This document shows, piece by piece, positions 36,801 to 46,868 of a DNA stretch of 64,000 nt. Position 1 is the first letter of the stretch. Every line of letters starts with the position of its first letter. The position numbers and the translations under genes are program-made. The notes beneath the pieces are model-generated. The model was not told the DNA's origin and searched no databases. It saw only the letters and a program-made list of their open reading frames with translations. Origin of the DNA: CAWATZ01 sp963784995 (GTDB taxonomy: Bacteria > Planctomycetota > Planctomycetia > Gemmatales > Gemmataceae); contig CAWATZ010000011.1 of NCBI GenBank assembly GCA_963784995.1, positions 310,001 through 374,000 of the forward strand, read 5' to 3'.

Positions 36801-37547
36801 CGCCGGGCCAGGGGCTTGCCCTGCCTGACGGTCAACTGGGGCTACCTCGGCGACGTTGGTTACCTCAGCGAACGGCAGCAGCTGGGCGACCGGCTGTCGC
36901 GTCAGGGCGTCATGAGTTTCACGGTCAAGGAAGCGCTGACCCTGCTGGAGCGGGCCCTGCAACGGCAGGCGGTGCAGATCAGCGTCATGCGGATGGACTG
37001 GTCGCTGTGGCGCGGGCTGGGACTTTCCGGCCGGGTTTCGCCCCGGTTTCGGCATTTACTCATCGAGCCCGACGCGGCCCGTGGAGGTCGAGGCCCCGAC
37101 CGGGCCGGCTTGCCCACCCTGGACGCCGTGCTGGACGCGGCCCCGGAGGAGCGGCCGGGGATGCTGGAGACGCTGCTGCGCGACAAGGTGGCCCGCATCC
37201 TGGGCACGACTCCGGCACGGGTGAGCTGTGATCGGCCGCTGCTCACCCTGGGCATCGATTCGCTGATGGCAGTCGAGCTGCGGAACTGGATCGAGGGCGA
37301 ACTGCGAGTCAACGTGCCGATCGTTGAGCTGATGCGCAGTCCCACGCTGTTCCGCCTGATTGAAATGGTTCAGGAGCAGCTGACGAACGGGTCGGAAGCG
37401 TTGGCGACAGTCGGCGCACAGGCCACTGCTGACAGCGCCGGCTCGTTGCAGATCACCGCGGACCAGCTGGCCAACCTCGAAGAGTTGTCGGGTGAACAGG
37501 TCGATGCACTGCTGACGGCCCTGCTCGCCGAACGGAAGGGAGTTTGA
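30839..37547 (+). CDS. type I polyketide synthase KS-AT-DH-ER-KR-ACP (frameshifted)
   Basis: Two overlapping frames meet at about 33618 and encode about 2,235 residues. Domains in order: KS (residues 27-450, active Cys199 in DTACSS, HGTGTPVGD and KTNVGHLE histidines), AT (about 560-850, Ser in GHSVGE), DH (after 920), ER (LNFSDVMKALGIYPG, LIHSATGGVGLAAIQLA), KR (ILGGLGGFGLALARWLAE) and ACP (GIDSLMAVELRNW). This full reducing set makes saturated acyl chains. There is no methyltransferase or thioesterase. The next gene is an NRPS that probably takes over the chain. The break falls exactly at the start of DH and looks like a one-base indel. Palindromic repeats sit in the KS-AT and KR/ER-side linkers. 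Confidence 0.9.
32196..32255. repeat. palindrome inside the KS-AT linker
   Basis: Perfect 27-base arms (32196-32222, 32229-32255) with a 6-base spacer are translated in frame as about 20 residues (GRLSRAVQTARESRPTG) between two folded domains. A related palindrome lies at 35216-35263. Confidence 0.85.
35216..35263. repeat. imperfect palindrome before the ER domain
   Basis: Arms with GGACGGC...GCCGTCC cores are translated in frame (DGSPEPSGRPGKAV) in the linker just before the ER domain. It shares core words with the repeat at 32196. Confidence 0.65.
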
Positions 37548-37596
37548 GCTGGTCCCGACACGTTTCTCCCCTCCCCCGGCGGGGCTGAGGGTGGGA

Positions 37597-37836
37597 CATT
37601 TTTGGAGTGCGGCAGTAGCTTTGCTCTGCCGCTTTTGTTTCTCTTGTTTGGACTTTTGGTTTTGCTTTTTTGGAGTGCGGCAGTAGCTTTGCTCTGCCGC
37701 TTTTGTTTCTCTTGTTTGGACTTTTGGTTTTGCTGTGTTCCTCTGGGAAGTACGGAGGATTCTTGGTCGGGCAAAAAGAGAAAAACAGCAGAAACAAAAG
37801 CGGCAGAGCAAAGCTACTGCCGCACTCCAAAAAATG
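37597..37836. repeat. tandem 68-bp repeats with an inverted third copy
   Basis: Two adjacent 68-bp units (about 37599-37666 and 37667-37734), built around GGAGTGCGGCAGTAGC and GGACTTTTGGTTTTGC, are followed by an inverted partial copy at 37790-37836. They fill the gap between the PKS and NRPS genes and could fold into a long hairpin. The T-rich composition is unlike the neighbourhood and suggests a mobile, MITE-like origin. Confidence 0.8.
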
Positions 37837-37890
37837 TTCCACCCTCAGCCCCAGTGGGGAGAGGGGAGATTGATTGAGGAATCACACTCC

Positions 37891-40800
37891 ATGATTGGTC
37901 CCGAGTCGCTGGCCGATCTCTCGCTGGCGGAAAAACGAATCCTCCTGGCCCGTCTGCTCCAGGAGAAGGCCCAGGATCGCTCGCTCTTTCCCCTGGCCCA
38001 CAATCAGCGCGGGCTGTGGTTTTTGTACCAGCTGGACCGGACCAGCTCGGCTTACAACGTCTGGTATCCCTCGCGCATCCGCTCGGCGATCGATCTCGGG
38101 GCCTTTCGCCGGGCCATCCAGGTGATGGTCGATCGCCACGGCAGCATGCGGACGACGTATGAAGAACGGGCCGGCCAGCTGCTGCAGCGTGTCCATGAGC
38201 GGATACCGGTCCCCTTCGAGGTCGTGGATGCGTCCAGCTGGAGCGAGGCCGAGGTCCGGCAGCGGGTCGAAGAGGAGATGCATCGGCCCTTCGACCTGGA
38301 GCATGGGCCCTTGCTCCGGATTCACCTGTTCAGCCGGTCCGCCGAGGACCACGTGTTCGTGCTGACGGCGCACCACGTGACGTGCGACTTCTGGTCGCTG
38401 GTTGTGATTGTGGACGAGCTGCGGCTCCTCTACCCGGCCGAGTGCCAGGGCAAGCCGTTGCCGCTGCCGCCGCTGGCGAGGTCCTACCGCGACTTTGTCC
38501 GCTGGCAGGCCGACATGCTGGCCGGTCCGGAAGGCGAGCGGCTCTGGTCGTACTGGGAGCGGCAGCTGGCGGGCGTTCCGTCCGTGCTGGACCTCCCGAC
38601 CGACCGACCCCGGCCGCCACTGCTGCGGACGGGCGGCGTCCTCGCTCGTTGCCTGCTTGATCGGGACCTGGTTGGGCGGCTGAAGGCTGTGGCTCAGAGG
38701 GAGCAGGTAACCCTCAACACGGTCCTGCTCTCGGCGTTCGCCGTCCTGCTGGGCCGCTGGAGCGGTCAGGACGATTTCCTGATCGGCTGCCCCTTCACCG
38801 GCCGCAGCCGGCCCGAGTTTGAGCGGGTGGTCGGCTACTTTATCAACCTGCTGCCGGTGCGCGTCCGGCTCGGGCCCGAACTGACGGTCCGGGACTTGCT
38901 GCGGCAGGTGGGCGCGACCGTCCTGGACGCCATGCAGCATCAAGATTATCCGTTTCCTCTGCTGGTGGATCGGCTGAAGATCCAGCGCAACCCGAGCCGG
39001 CCTCCCCTGGTTCAGGTGACCTTTGCCCTGGACAAGGCCCATCGCGTCGGCGACGCCGTCGGCCGGCGGTTCGCGGGGCAGGCCGAGGCGATTGTCAACG
39101 TCGGGGGGTTGCAGACCGAAACCTACAGCGTGGAGCATCGCGCCTGCCCGATCGACCTGGAAGTGGCGCTGGAGGAAGAAGCCGGCATCGTCGAGGGGAT
39201 TGTCCGAGGGAACACCGACCTCTTCGACCCAGGAACGATGGCCCGCCTCGTGGGACACTACCTGACCTTGCTGGAAGGGATCACCAGGACACAAGCCCGG
39301 AGCGCCAGCGCCGGGACAGGGCCGGGCCGTCCCGTCGCTGGCGCTCCGGGCTTGTGTGGCGCGGACAGCAGCGATCCCTCCGGCCTGTCCTGCCGGGTCG
39401 CCGAGCTGCCCTGGCTGACCGAGGCCGAGCGCCGGCAAGTGCTGTACGACTGGAACGACACCCGGTTCGATTATCCCAGGCTGTGCCTGCACCAGCCATT
39501 CGAGCAGCAAGCCGCGAAGACCCCCGAGGCCGTGGCCGTGCGTTCCGACCGGGGCGTGCTGACCTATGCGGAACTCGACCACCGGGCCAACCGGGTCGCC
39601 GAGCGGCTGCGGCGGCTGGGCGTCGGTCCCGGCACACTGGTGGCCCTGTGCCTGGAGCGATCCCCGGAGATGGTGGCGGCCATCCTCGGCGTCCTCAAGG
39701 CCGGTGCCGCTTACGTCCCGCTCGATCCCAGTAGCCCGGCCCTGCGTCTGCGCACCATCCTGGACGAGGCTCGCGCTCCCGTCCTGCTCGCGCATCCCGA
39801 CAGGACCGTGGCCGGCTGGCAGGAGGCCGCTAACGAGGAAGGCCTCACGTTTCTGACGAGCGCCGCCAATCCTCCGCCGGCCCAGGCCTGGCGGCCGCCG
39901 ACGCCGCGCGATCTCGCCTACGTCATCTTCACCTCGGGCTCGACCGGCCGGCCCAAGGGCGTGCTGGTGGAGCACGCGGCCATCTGCAATACCCTTCACT
40001 GGCACGTCAACGTCCTGAAGATCAGCCCGGGCGATCGGGTGCTGTTTGTGCTGCCGTACTTCTTTGACGCCTCGCTCTGCCATCTCTTTCCCGCCCTGTG
40101 GGCCGGGGCGGAGCTGGTGCTGCCCGAGCCAGGGGAGGAGCGCGACCCGCTGCCGCTCTTGCAGCGCATCAGCCGGGAGCGGGTGACGGTGTTGCCGTGC
40201 GGTCCCGGGATGCATCGGCTGCTGCTCACCGGACCGATGCGCGAGAGCTGCCGGTCGGTGCGTCTGCTCTGCACGGGCGGCGAGGTGATGCCGGCCGAGC
40301 TGCTCGCCCAGCTGTTCGAGCAAGTGGACGCCCCGCTGTGCAACCTCTACGGTCCGACGGAGGTGGCGGTCGATGCCACCTCGTGGCTGGCCCGGCCCGA
40401 CGAGCCGCTGCCGGCCCTGCTGCCCATTGGCCGGCCGCTGCACAACGTCCGGGTGTACGTCCTGGACGAGGAGCAGAAGCCGGTGCCGGTGGGCATCCCG
40501 GGCGAGCTGTACGTGGGCGGCGCGGGCCTGGCCCGCAGCTACCTGAACGATCCGCAGCTGACGGCCGAGCGCTTTGTCCCTGATCCCTACGCAAGCCAAC
40601 CCGATGCCAGGATGTATCGCACTGGCGACCGCTGCCGCCGGTTGCCCGATGGCAACCTGGTGTTCCTGGGCCGGCTCGACCAGCAGATCAAGGTCCGCGG
40701 CTATCGCGTCGAGGTGTCCGAGATCGAGGCCGCCCTGGAGTCCGCTCCCGGCGTGAAGGAAGCGGTGGTCCTGACCGACGCGGAGCAGATGGTCGCGTTC

Positions 40801-42152
40801 GTGACCCCACGCCCCGGCGAGGAACCGGACCCCGCCGGTCTGCGCCGCTATCTCAAGGACCGGCTCCCCGAGTACATGCTCCCGGCTGGCTTCCTGGTGG
40901 TCCCGGCACTGCCGCGCACCAGTACCGGCAAGGTGGATCGCAAGGCCCTGCCGACGCACCTGGCACTGGCCTCGCGCCCGGCCAGACCCACGTACCGCCG
41001 ACAACTCCCCTGGAGCAGTTCCTGGCGGAGCTGTTCTGCGACCTGCTGCAGCTTGAGCAAGTTGGCGTCCGCGACAACTTCTTCGAGCTGGGCGGCAACT
41101 CGATCCAGGCGGCCCTGCTGATCAGTCGCTTGCAGACCAAGCTCGGCGAGCACGTCTCGACGATAGCGATCTTCGAGTCGCCGACCATCGAGGGCCTGGT
41201 GCGCTTCCTGGCCGAGACGTGCCCGAAAGCCCTCCTCCAGACGTTCGGCCCCGAGTCGCTGCCCCACAAGGCCACGGGCGTCTCCCCCTCGTCCTTTCTC
41301 CGCGACAGCGGGCCGGTGCATCCGCTGGTCGTGCCGCTGCACCCCAGCACTGCAGTCACCACGCACCCGGCAGGGGACAGCAGCCAACCCGCCCCCTTGT
41401 TCATGGTGCATCCGCCGGGCGGGATCGTGGTCTGCTATCGCCCCCTGGGCCTGCTCCTGGGGAACGAGCGACCCTGCTACGGCATCCGCTCCCGCGGTCT
41501 GCAAGAGGGAGAAGCGCTGCCGAGCCGGGTGGAAGAGATGGCGGTCGAGTACGTCTCAGCCATGCGGACGATCCAGCCGGCAGGACCGTACCACCTGGGC
41601 GGCTGGTCAATGGGCGGCGTGATTGCCTACGAAATGGCGCAGCAGCTATTGGCCCAGGGGCAAGAGGTTCGGCTCCTCGCCCTGCTGGACACGACCATTC
41701 CGAATAACGCGGCCAACCGCGACTACGTCGAGGAAGGCGAGGACACCGGCCGGGAATATGGACTGGAAATCACCCTGGAGGAGCTGGATCAGCTGGGCCC
41801 CGAGCAGCAGCTGCCGTACCTGTGGCAGCACGTCCAGAAGCTCGGCCTGCTCCAGATCGACACGCCGCTGGAGGTGGTCCAGCAGATCCTGGAGGACCTG
41901 AAGCGCCTGTTCCACGCCCACATCACGCTGGGAAGCGAGTACGCCGTGCGACCGTATCCGGGCAAGATCACGCTGTTCCGTCCGTCGGAGGTTCCCGTGC
42001 AAGTGCAGACGGCCGAGGATCGCGGCTGGGGCAAGCTGGTCCGGGAGGTCGAGGTGCATTATGTGCCGGGGCACCATCATTCGATGGTCAAGGAGCCGCA
42101 GGTGCAGGTGCTGGCGCAGAAGCTGCGGGAGTGCTTGCGAATGGCGCGGTGA
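37891..42152 (+). CDS. non-ribosomal peptide synthetase C-A-PCP-TE (frameshifted)
   Basis: ATG 37891 follows GAGG and opens a condensation domain (QRGLWFLYQLDRTSSAYNVW; catalytic AHHVTCDFWSL). An adenylation domain follows (YVIFTSGSTGRPKGVLVEH, NLYGPTEVAVDATSW, GELYVGGAGLARSYLNDP, YRTGDRCRRLPDG). A one-base switch at about 40990 leads to the carrier domain (DNFFELGGNSIQAALL) and a thioesterase (FMVHPPGGIVVCYRP, GGWSMGGVIAYEMAQQL). One module with a TE means one amino acid is joined to the PKS chain and the product released by hydrolysis or cyclisation. The amino acid cannot be named safely. The C-A linker carries a palindromic repeat. Confidence 0.9.
39289..39357. repeat. palindrome in the C-A linker, shared family
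   Basis: Perfect 22-base arms (39289-39310, 39336-39357) are translated in frame as a linker. The arm sequence recurs nearly unchanged at 43905-43970. Confidence 0.85.
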
Positions 42153-42209
42153 GAGGTGCAAATGCTCGCCCGCTACAAAGTGCTTGCCGATCCTTGATGA
42201 GGCAATGGC

Positions 42210-42485
42210 ATGAGTCGATCATCCAACGCGCTTGCGGAGTTGCTCGCGGGCAAGGCTCCTGAAGCGATGTACGATGCCTTGTATGCAGGGCGCTATCTGT
42301 CGGCTCAGGGGCAAGAATCTCCATCCGAAGTGTTGGCTCTGATCAAGACGCACTTGCGATCGTCGCGGCAGCGAGCGCTCATGCCGTCAACCCTGTTAGA
42401 ACGCCTGGCTCTTTCACTGGCGGGGTCAGGCCTTCTGAATGAGGCGGGCAAGCAACTCGCTTCGCAGGAAGTCAGGAATGAATGA
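42210..42485 (+). CDS. small hypothetical protein
   Basis: The 91-residue product (MSRSSNALAELLAGKAPEAM, then LLERLALSLAGSGLLNEAGK) is helical and without a known domain. It follows the NRPS by 57 bases on the same strand, but nothing ties it to biosynthesis. An alternative is that it is a chance frame. Confidence 0.4.
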   Translation: MSRSSNALAELLAGKAPEAMYDALYAGRYLSAQGQESPSEVLALIKTHLRSSRQRALMPSTLLERLALSLAGSGLLNEAGKQLASQEVRNE

Positions 42486-42776
42486 GGACAACCTCGCTCC
42501 ATCGGGCATTCCTCACCATCTTGCTCGGGCGAGTGGGCTGCGGAATTTGACGTTCGCCTGCCCGCACAGGCTGTTTGGGGACAAGAGCCGGGAAACGCCA
42601 ATGAGCGACGCCGTGTGATGCTGGCACGTTGGCAATGTCGTGCTAACTGTCACCTGTGGGACAAGCATGGCCCCTCACAGACGCTCTCTTACACATCGCC
42701 AACCTTCGCGCTCCGTTGGCACGGTGGCGTCCTTGGCGATCCTCGCGCCAACGGGAATCGCCATACAAAACCGCCT
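42486..42776. other. convergent gap between the biosynthetic block and trpS
   Basis: I see no gene, repeat or clear terminator here. Frames are short and without coding character. Confidence 0.5.
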
Positions 42777-43820
42777 TCACCCCACGCTCGCCGGCGGCAT
42801 CCCCACGGCCTGCCGCACCAGCGCCAGCGTCTTGCGGGCCTCTTCCCGCGCCCGCCGCGCTCCATTCCGCAGCACTTCCTCGACGTACTCCGGCCGGGCG
42901 GCCAGCTCCTTGCGCTTCTCCCGGGCGGGGCCGAAGTAAGCGTTGATCTTGTCCAGCAGCATCTGCTTGACCACGCCGTAACCCAAGCCGCCGGCGCGGT
43001 AGCGCTCGGCCAGGGCCTGTTTCTCCTCGGTCGTGGCGAACAGGCTGTACAGGTCGAAGAGATGGCTCTTGTCCGGATCTTTCGGGGCCTCGACCGGAGT
43101 TGGGTCGGTGACGATGCTCATCACCCGCTTCTTGAGCGGATTGCCCTCCATGAAGATCTCGATGGTGTTGCCGTAGCTCTTGCTCATCTTCTGGCCATCG
43201 ACGCCCGGCACCTTGGGCACCACGTCCAGCCGGGCGTCGGGCAAGGGGAAGACCTCGCCGTAGCTGCGGTTGAACTTCTCGGCCATGTCGCGGGTCATCT
43301 CGATGTGCTGCACCTGATCGCGGCCGACCGGCACGAGGTGAGAGCGGTACAGCAGGATGTCGGCGGCCATCAGCACCGGGTAGTAGAACAGCCCGACGCT
43401 GGCCTCGATCCCCTTGTCGATCTTCTCCTTGTACGACACCGCCCGTTCCAGCAGTCCCATGCCGGTCACCGTGCCCAGGAACCAGGCCAGCTCGGTCACC
43501 TCCGGCACGTCCGACTGGCGGAAGAAGACCGCCTTCTCCGGATCGAGCCCCAGGGCCAGGTAGTCCAGGGCCACGTCGCGGCTGAACTCCCGCAGCAGGG
43601 CGGCGGGATGGACGGGCTTTTTCGTCTCCTCGCTGATGGCCCGGGCCGTGTCGCGGATGGTGGTCAGGGCGTGGTAGTCGGCGATGAAGTAAAAGCAGAG
43701 GGCCTCGTCCTGCAGGGCAATGTGCTGCTTGATGGCGCCGAAGTAATTGCCCAGGTGGAGCTTGCCCGAGGGCTGGACGCCGCTCAGGATCCGTTTCGGG
43801 CCGGGGGTTGGAGTCGTCAT
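42777..43820 (-). CDS. trpS: tryptophanyl-tRNA synthetase
   Basis: The 347-residue protein is a complete class I enzyme that charges tRNA-Trp. The HIGH-type motif is PSGKLHLGNYFGA, the tryptophan pocket region includes YPVLMAADILLY and VPVGRDQVQHIEMTRD, and the KMSKS motif is QKMSKSYGNTIE. Length and spacing match the bacterial family. ATG 43820 fits the alignment (ILSGVQPSG close to the start). It is transcribed alone, opposite to its neighbours. Confidence 0.96.
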   Translation of the reverse strand: MTTPTPGPKRILSGVQPSGKLHLGNYFGAIKQHIALQDEALCFYFIADYHALTTIRDTARAISEETKKPVHPAALLREFSRDVALDYLALGLDPEKAVFFRQSDVPEVTELAWFLGTVTGMGLLERAVSYKEKIDKGIEASVGLFYYPVLMAADILLYRSHLVPVGRDQVQHIEMTRDMAEKFNRSYGEVFPLPDARLDVVPKVPGVDGQKMSKSYGNTIEIFMEGNPLKKRVMSIVTDPTPVEAPKDPDKSHLFDLYSLFATTEEKQALAERYRAGGLGYGVVKQMLLDKINAYFGPAREKRKELAARPEYVEEVLRNGARRAREEARKTLALVRQAVGMPPASVG

Positions 43821-43904
43821 GCGCGTTGGTCCTTGCGGGGCGGTTGGTCTGTACACAAGACAGTTGTACGGTGTACTTTGTTCGCTGCAAGAGATACCCG
43901 GCCG

Positions 43905-43970
43905 GACACAAGCCCGAAGCGCCAGCGCCGGGATTGGTTTGTCCCGGCGCCGGCGCTTCGGGCTTGTGTC
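43905..43970. repeat. palindrome upstream of trpS, shared family
   Basis: Arms of 29 bases (43905-43933, 43942-43970) with one mismatch share ACACAAGCCCG and AGCGCCAGCGCCGGGA with the repeat at 39289, so this is a dispersed family. Confidence 0.8.
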
Positions 43971-43996
43971 AGCCCGGGCACCGAGGATCTGGCCCG

Positions 43997-44744
43997 ATGA
44001 CCGACCGCACGACCGAGCTGCTGCTGGACGCCCTGAAACGGGCGCTCGTGGAGCCCGGCGAGCATCGACTGCACAAGAGCGGCAAGCTGGATGGACTGTT
44101 CCCGAGCCGGACCGGCAGCAGTGCCGAAGCGGCCGACCGCGCCCTGCGCGAGGGGCTGCTGGAGGTGGTCCGCACCGAGGTCCGCGGCAAGTCCGCCTTC
44201 GAGTGGGTCCGGCTGGCACCTCGCGGCGTCGATTTCCTTCACGAGCATGAATCGCCGGTGCGTGCCCTGCGGGAACTGCGCTGAGCTGCGCTGCAATCAG
44301 CAGGCGCTGCCGATCTGGCTCGACAAGATGCGCTCCACCCTGCGGTCGCTGGACGAGCGGCTGACCGAGGAAGCCCGGCACTGGTCGCAGCGCCTGGAGG
44401 GGCTGACCCGCCTCGTCGAGGACACCCTGCGCCGCCTGGAAGCGTCCGCCCCGCTGCTGCCCGCCGACGTGGCCGAGGACCACCCCTGGGCCATCGACGC
44501 GCTCAACTATCTCGACCGCCGACGCAACGGCGGCGCTCCCCATCCCTGTCCTTTTCCGGAACTGTTTACCGCCGTCACCCGCCAGCAGCCACAGCTGGGC
44601 ATCGGCACCTTTCACGAGGGCCTGCGCCGACTCAACGACTGCCGGGCAGTCCATTTGCAGCCCGCCGACAACCTTTCCGACCTCCTCCAACCGGAATTTG
44701 CCCTGCTCGACGCCGGACAAGTGCTATATTTTGCCGTCCGGTAA
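43997..44744 (+). CDS. hypothetical helical protein, possible winged helix (frameshifted)
   Basis: ATG 43997 gives MTDRTTELLLDALKRALVEP and a part that resembles a winged helix (LFPSRTGSSAEAADRALREG, LLEVVRTEVRGKSAFEWVRL). A switch at about 44280 leads to a long coiled coil (LPIWLDKMRSTLRSLDERLT) and a C-terminal part (ELFTAVTRQQPQLGIGTFHE) ending at 44744. The total is about 249 residues. The design suggests a cytoplasmic regulatory or sensory protein. No family name can be given. Confidence 0.6.
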
Positions 44745-44750
44745 TTTGCA

Positions 44751-44883
44751 CGACCCCTGCCGGCTTGCCCGGCAGGTGAAGCAGGTCACCAGCTAGAGGG
44801 GAAGGGGAAAAGAAAAAACGTTGTTCTGTCTTCTCCTCTAGCCTTTGACCTGCTTCACCTGCCGGGCAAGCCGGCAGGGGTCG
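44751..44883. repeat. long inverted repeat before the LRR gene
   Basis: Perfect 38-base arms (44751-44788, 44846-44883) enclose a 57-base centre that is itself partly paired (CTAGAGG with CCTCTAG). It lies between 43997-44744 and the LRR gene and may serve as a terminator or be a MITE-like repeat. Confidence 0.85.
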
Positions 44884-44957
44884 AAAAGATGTCCCAACCT
44901 CTCCCACAAGGGGAGAGGGGAGAAAGCAACGTCGAATCGACAACCTGGGAGTAAGCC

Positions 44958-46805
44958 ATGAGGTTACCAGCTGGCCTTGCCTTGCTGCTCGCAATGACCT
45001 GCGGAAACGCCTGGGGACAGGAAGCTGTCCCGGTCGGCCCCGACACCACGGCCGTCTATGCCCGGTTCGGCCTGCCGACCCGGCGGGACGACCGCGACGG
45101 CAGACCGATGAACCGCATCGCCTTCACCAAAACGAGCATCGGGGATGCGGGTCTGTACAATCTCCGCAACCTGAAAAGCCTGCAAGAACTGAGCTTCAGC
45201 GGCGGCATGCCCCGGCTCACCGATCTGCTGCTGAACCGCGGGGCCGCCCGCAGCCCGCTCACCGACCGGGGACTGAGCCAGCTGCAAAACTTCCCCGCGA
45301 TCCGACGGCTCGACCTCGGCTTCACCCAGGTGGGCGATCAGGGCCTGGCCTGGCTCCGCAATTCTCCCGGCCTGCGCGACCTGAACCTCTCGGCCACTCG
45401 CATCACCAACGACGGCCTGCTCCAGCTCCGCAAACTGGAGCAGCTGGAGAGCCTGAACCTGAGCGCGACCGGGATCGGTGATGCGGGCCTGGCCCAGATT
45501 CGGGGCCTGCCGCTGCGCGTGCTGAACCTCAACGCCACGCCGATCACCGATGGCGGTCTGGTCCATCTGCGGGCGCTGACTCAATTGCAGGGTCTGGACC
45601 TGGCCGGGACCAAACTCACGGACACGGCGCTGATCCAGCTCAAGGGCCTGGAACAGCTCCGTTATCTGAACATTAGCTCAACGGCGCTGACAAACAACGG
45701 CGTCGCCGCCCTGCGCACCATTCCCCAGATTCAGGAACTGGACCTCAGCTACACCAGCATCAACAACGGTGCCCTGATCCAGATCAAGGACCTCAAGAGC
45801 CTCCAGATCCTGGACCTGGGCGGGACCAACGTCACCGGGGTGGGACTGCTGCAGCTGAAGGGACTGGAGAAGCTGCGCGAGCTGCGTTTGCATGGCACGA
45901 AGATCACCGGACTGGACCTGGCCCAGCTCCGCGCCCTGCCGGCCCTGGAGGTCCTTTACCTCGACAGCACCCAGGTCAACGACGACTCCCTGGTCAACCT
46001 GCAAAACCTGCCCCGGCTGCGCGAACTGTACCTGCGCAACACCTCGATCAACGGACGGGGACTTCAGCAGCTTGGGCGATTGGCCAATCTCCAGGTCCTC
46101 GACCTGCGCGACACGCAGATGACCAGCTTTAACATGCAGTACCTGAAGGAACTGAAGAGCTTGCAGGTGCTGTACCTGGACAGCCCGCGGATCACGGACG
46201 CGGGGTTGCTGGAGCTGCAGGGGATGCCCCGATTGCGAGCGCTGTACCTGTGGAACACCAGCGTCACCGACGCCGGCCTGGTGCATTTGCGGGGGATGAC
46301 GAAGCTGCAAACACTCTGGCTGGCCTCGCCCAGGATCAGCGACACCGGCCTGGTCCACCTGAAAGAGCAACGCAACCTGCGCGAACTGACGCTGTGGACA
46401 CCCCAGGTGTCCGACACGGGACTGGCGCATATACAAAACCTGACGGACCTGGAAGCGCTCTGGCTGGTCAGTCCGCGCATCACCGATACGGGCATGACCT
46501 ACCTGCGGAAGCTGACAGCCCTCAAGACGCTGGGCGTGCTGGAGGCGCCGTTGACCGACCAGGGGCTGGTGGCAGTGCAGGGACTGAGCAACCTGCAATA
46601 CCTGTCGCTGTCGGCCGGGAACCTGACCGACGCCGGCATGGTCAACCTGCGGTCGCTGTCGAAATTGCAAGGGATCAACCTGGCCGGGGTGGACCTGACC
46701 ACCCGCCAGCTGGCCGAGCTGCCGAACAAACCGCCGCGGCTGGACGTGATTGACGTGTCGCCGCTGCTGCCCTTGTTCCCCAAGGGGCCAATGGAACAAC
46801 CGTGA
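44958..46805 (+). CDS. secreted leucine-rich-repeat protein
   Basis: The 615-residue protein starts with a signal peptide (MRLPAGLALLLAMTCGNAWG) and then carries about 20 repeats of the cysteine-containing/internalin-like kind without cysteine, such as LRDLNLSATRITNDGLLQLR and LQILDLGGTNVTGVGLLQLK. It ends with a proline-rich tail. LRR solenoids bind proteins; in planctomycetes such proteins are numerous and mostly uncharacterised. It would act in the periplasm or outside the cell. Confidence 0.85.
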   Translation: MRLPAGLALLLAMTCGNAWGQEAVPVGPDTTAVYARFGLPTRRDDRDGRPMNRIAFTKTSIGDAGLYNLRNLKSLQELSFSGGMPRLTDLLLNRGAARSPLTDRGLSQLQNFPAIRRLDLGFTQVGDQGLAWLRNSPGLRDLNLSATRITNDGLLQLRKLEQLESLNLSATGIGDAGLAQIRGLPLRVLNLNATPITDGGLVHLRALTQLQGLDLAGTKLTDTALIQLKGLEQLRYLNISSTALTNNGVAALRTIPQIQELDLSYTSINNGALIQIKDLKSLQILDLGGTNVTGVGLLQLKGLEKLRELRLHGTKITGLDLAQLRALPALEVLYLDSTQVNDDSLVNLQNLPRLRELYLRNTSINGRGLQQLGRLANLQVLDLRDTQMTSFNMQYLKELKSLQVLYLDSPRITDAGLLELQGMPRLRALYLWNTSVTDAGLVHLRGMTKLQTLWLASPRISDTGLVHLKEQRNLRELTLWTPQVSDTGLAHIQNLTDLEALWLVSPRITDTGMTYLRKLTALKTLGVLEAPLTDQGLVAVQGLSNLQYLSLSAGNLTDAGMVNLRSLSKLQGINLAGVDLTTRQLAELPNKPPRLDVIDVSPLLPLFPKGPMEQP

Positions 46806-46868
46806 GAATCGAATCCGGATCGGCGCGTCACCGCCTCGGATTCTTCCCCCTGGCGTGGAGGGCGGACC

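Noticed and set aside
37882..41004. A 1,040-residue open frame on the minus strand opposite the NRPS
   Set aside because: It is the antisense shadow of a clearly conserved NRPS; its composition (Gln, His, Arg, Gly rich) has no domain signal.
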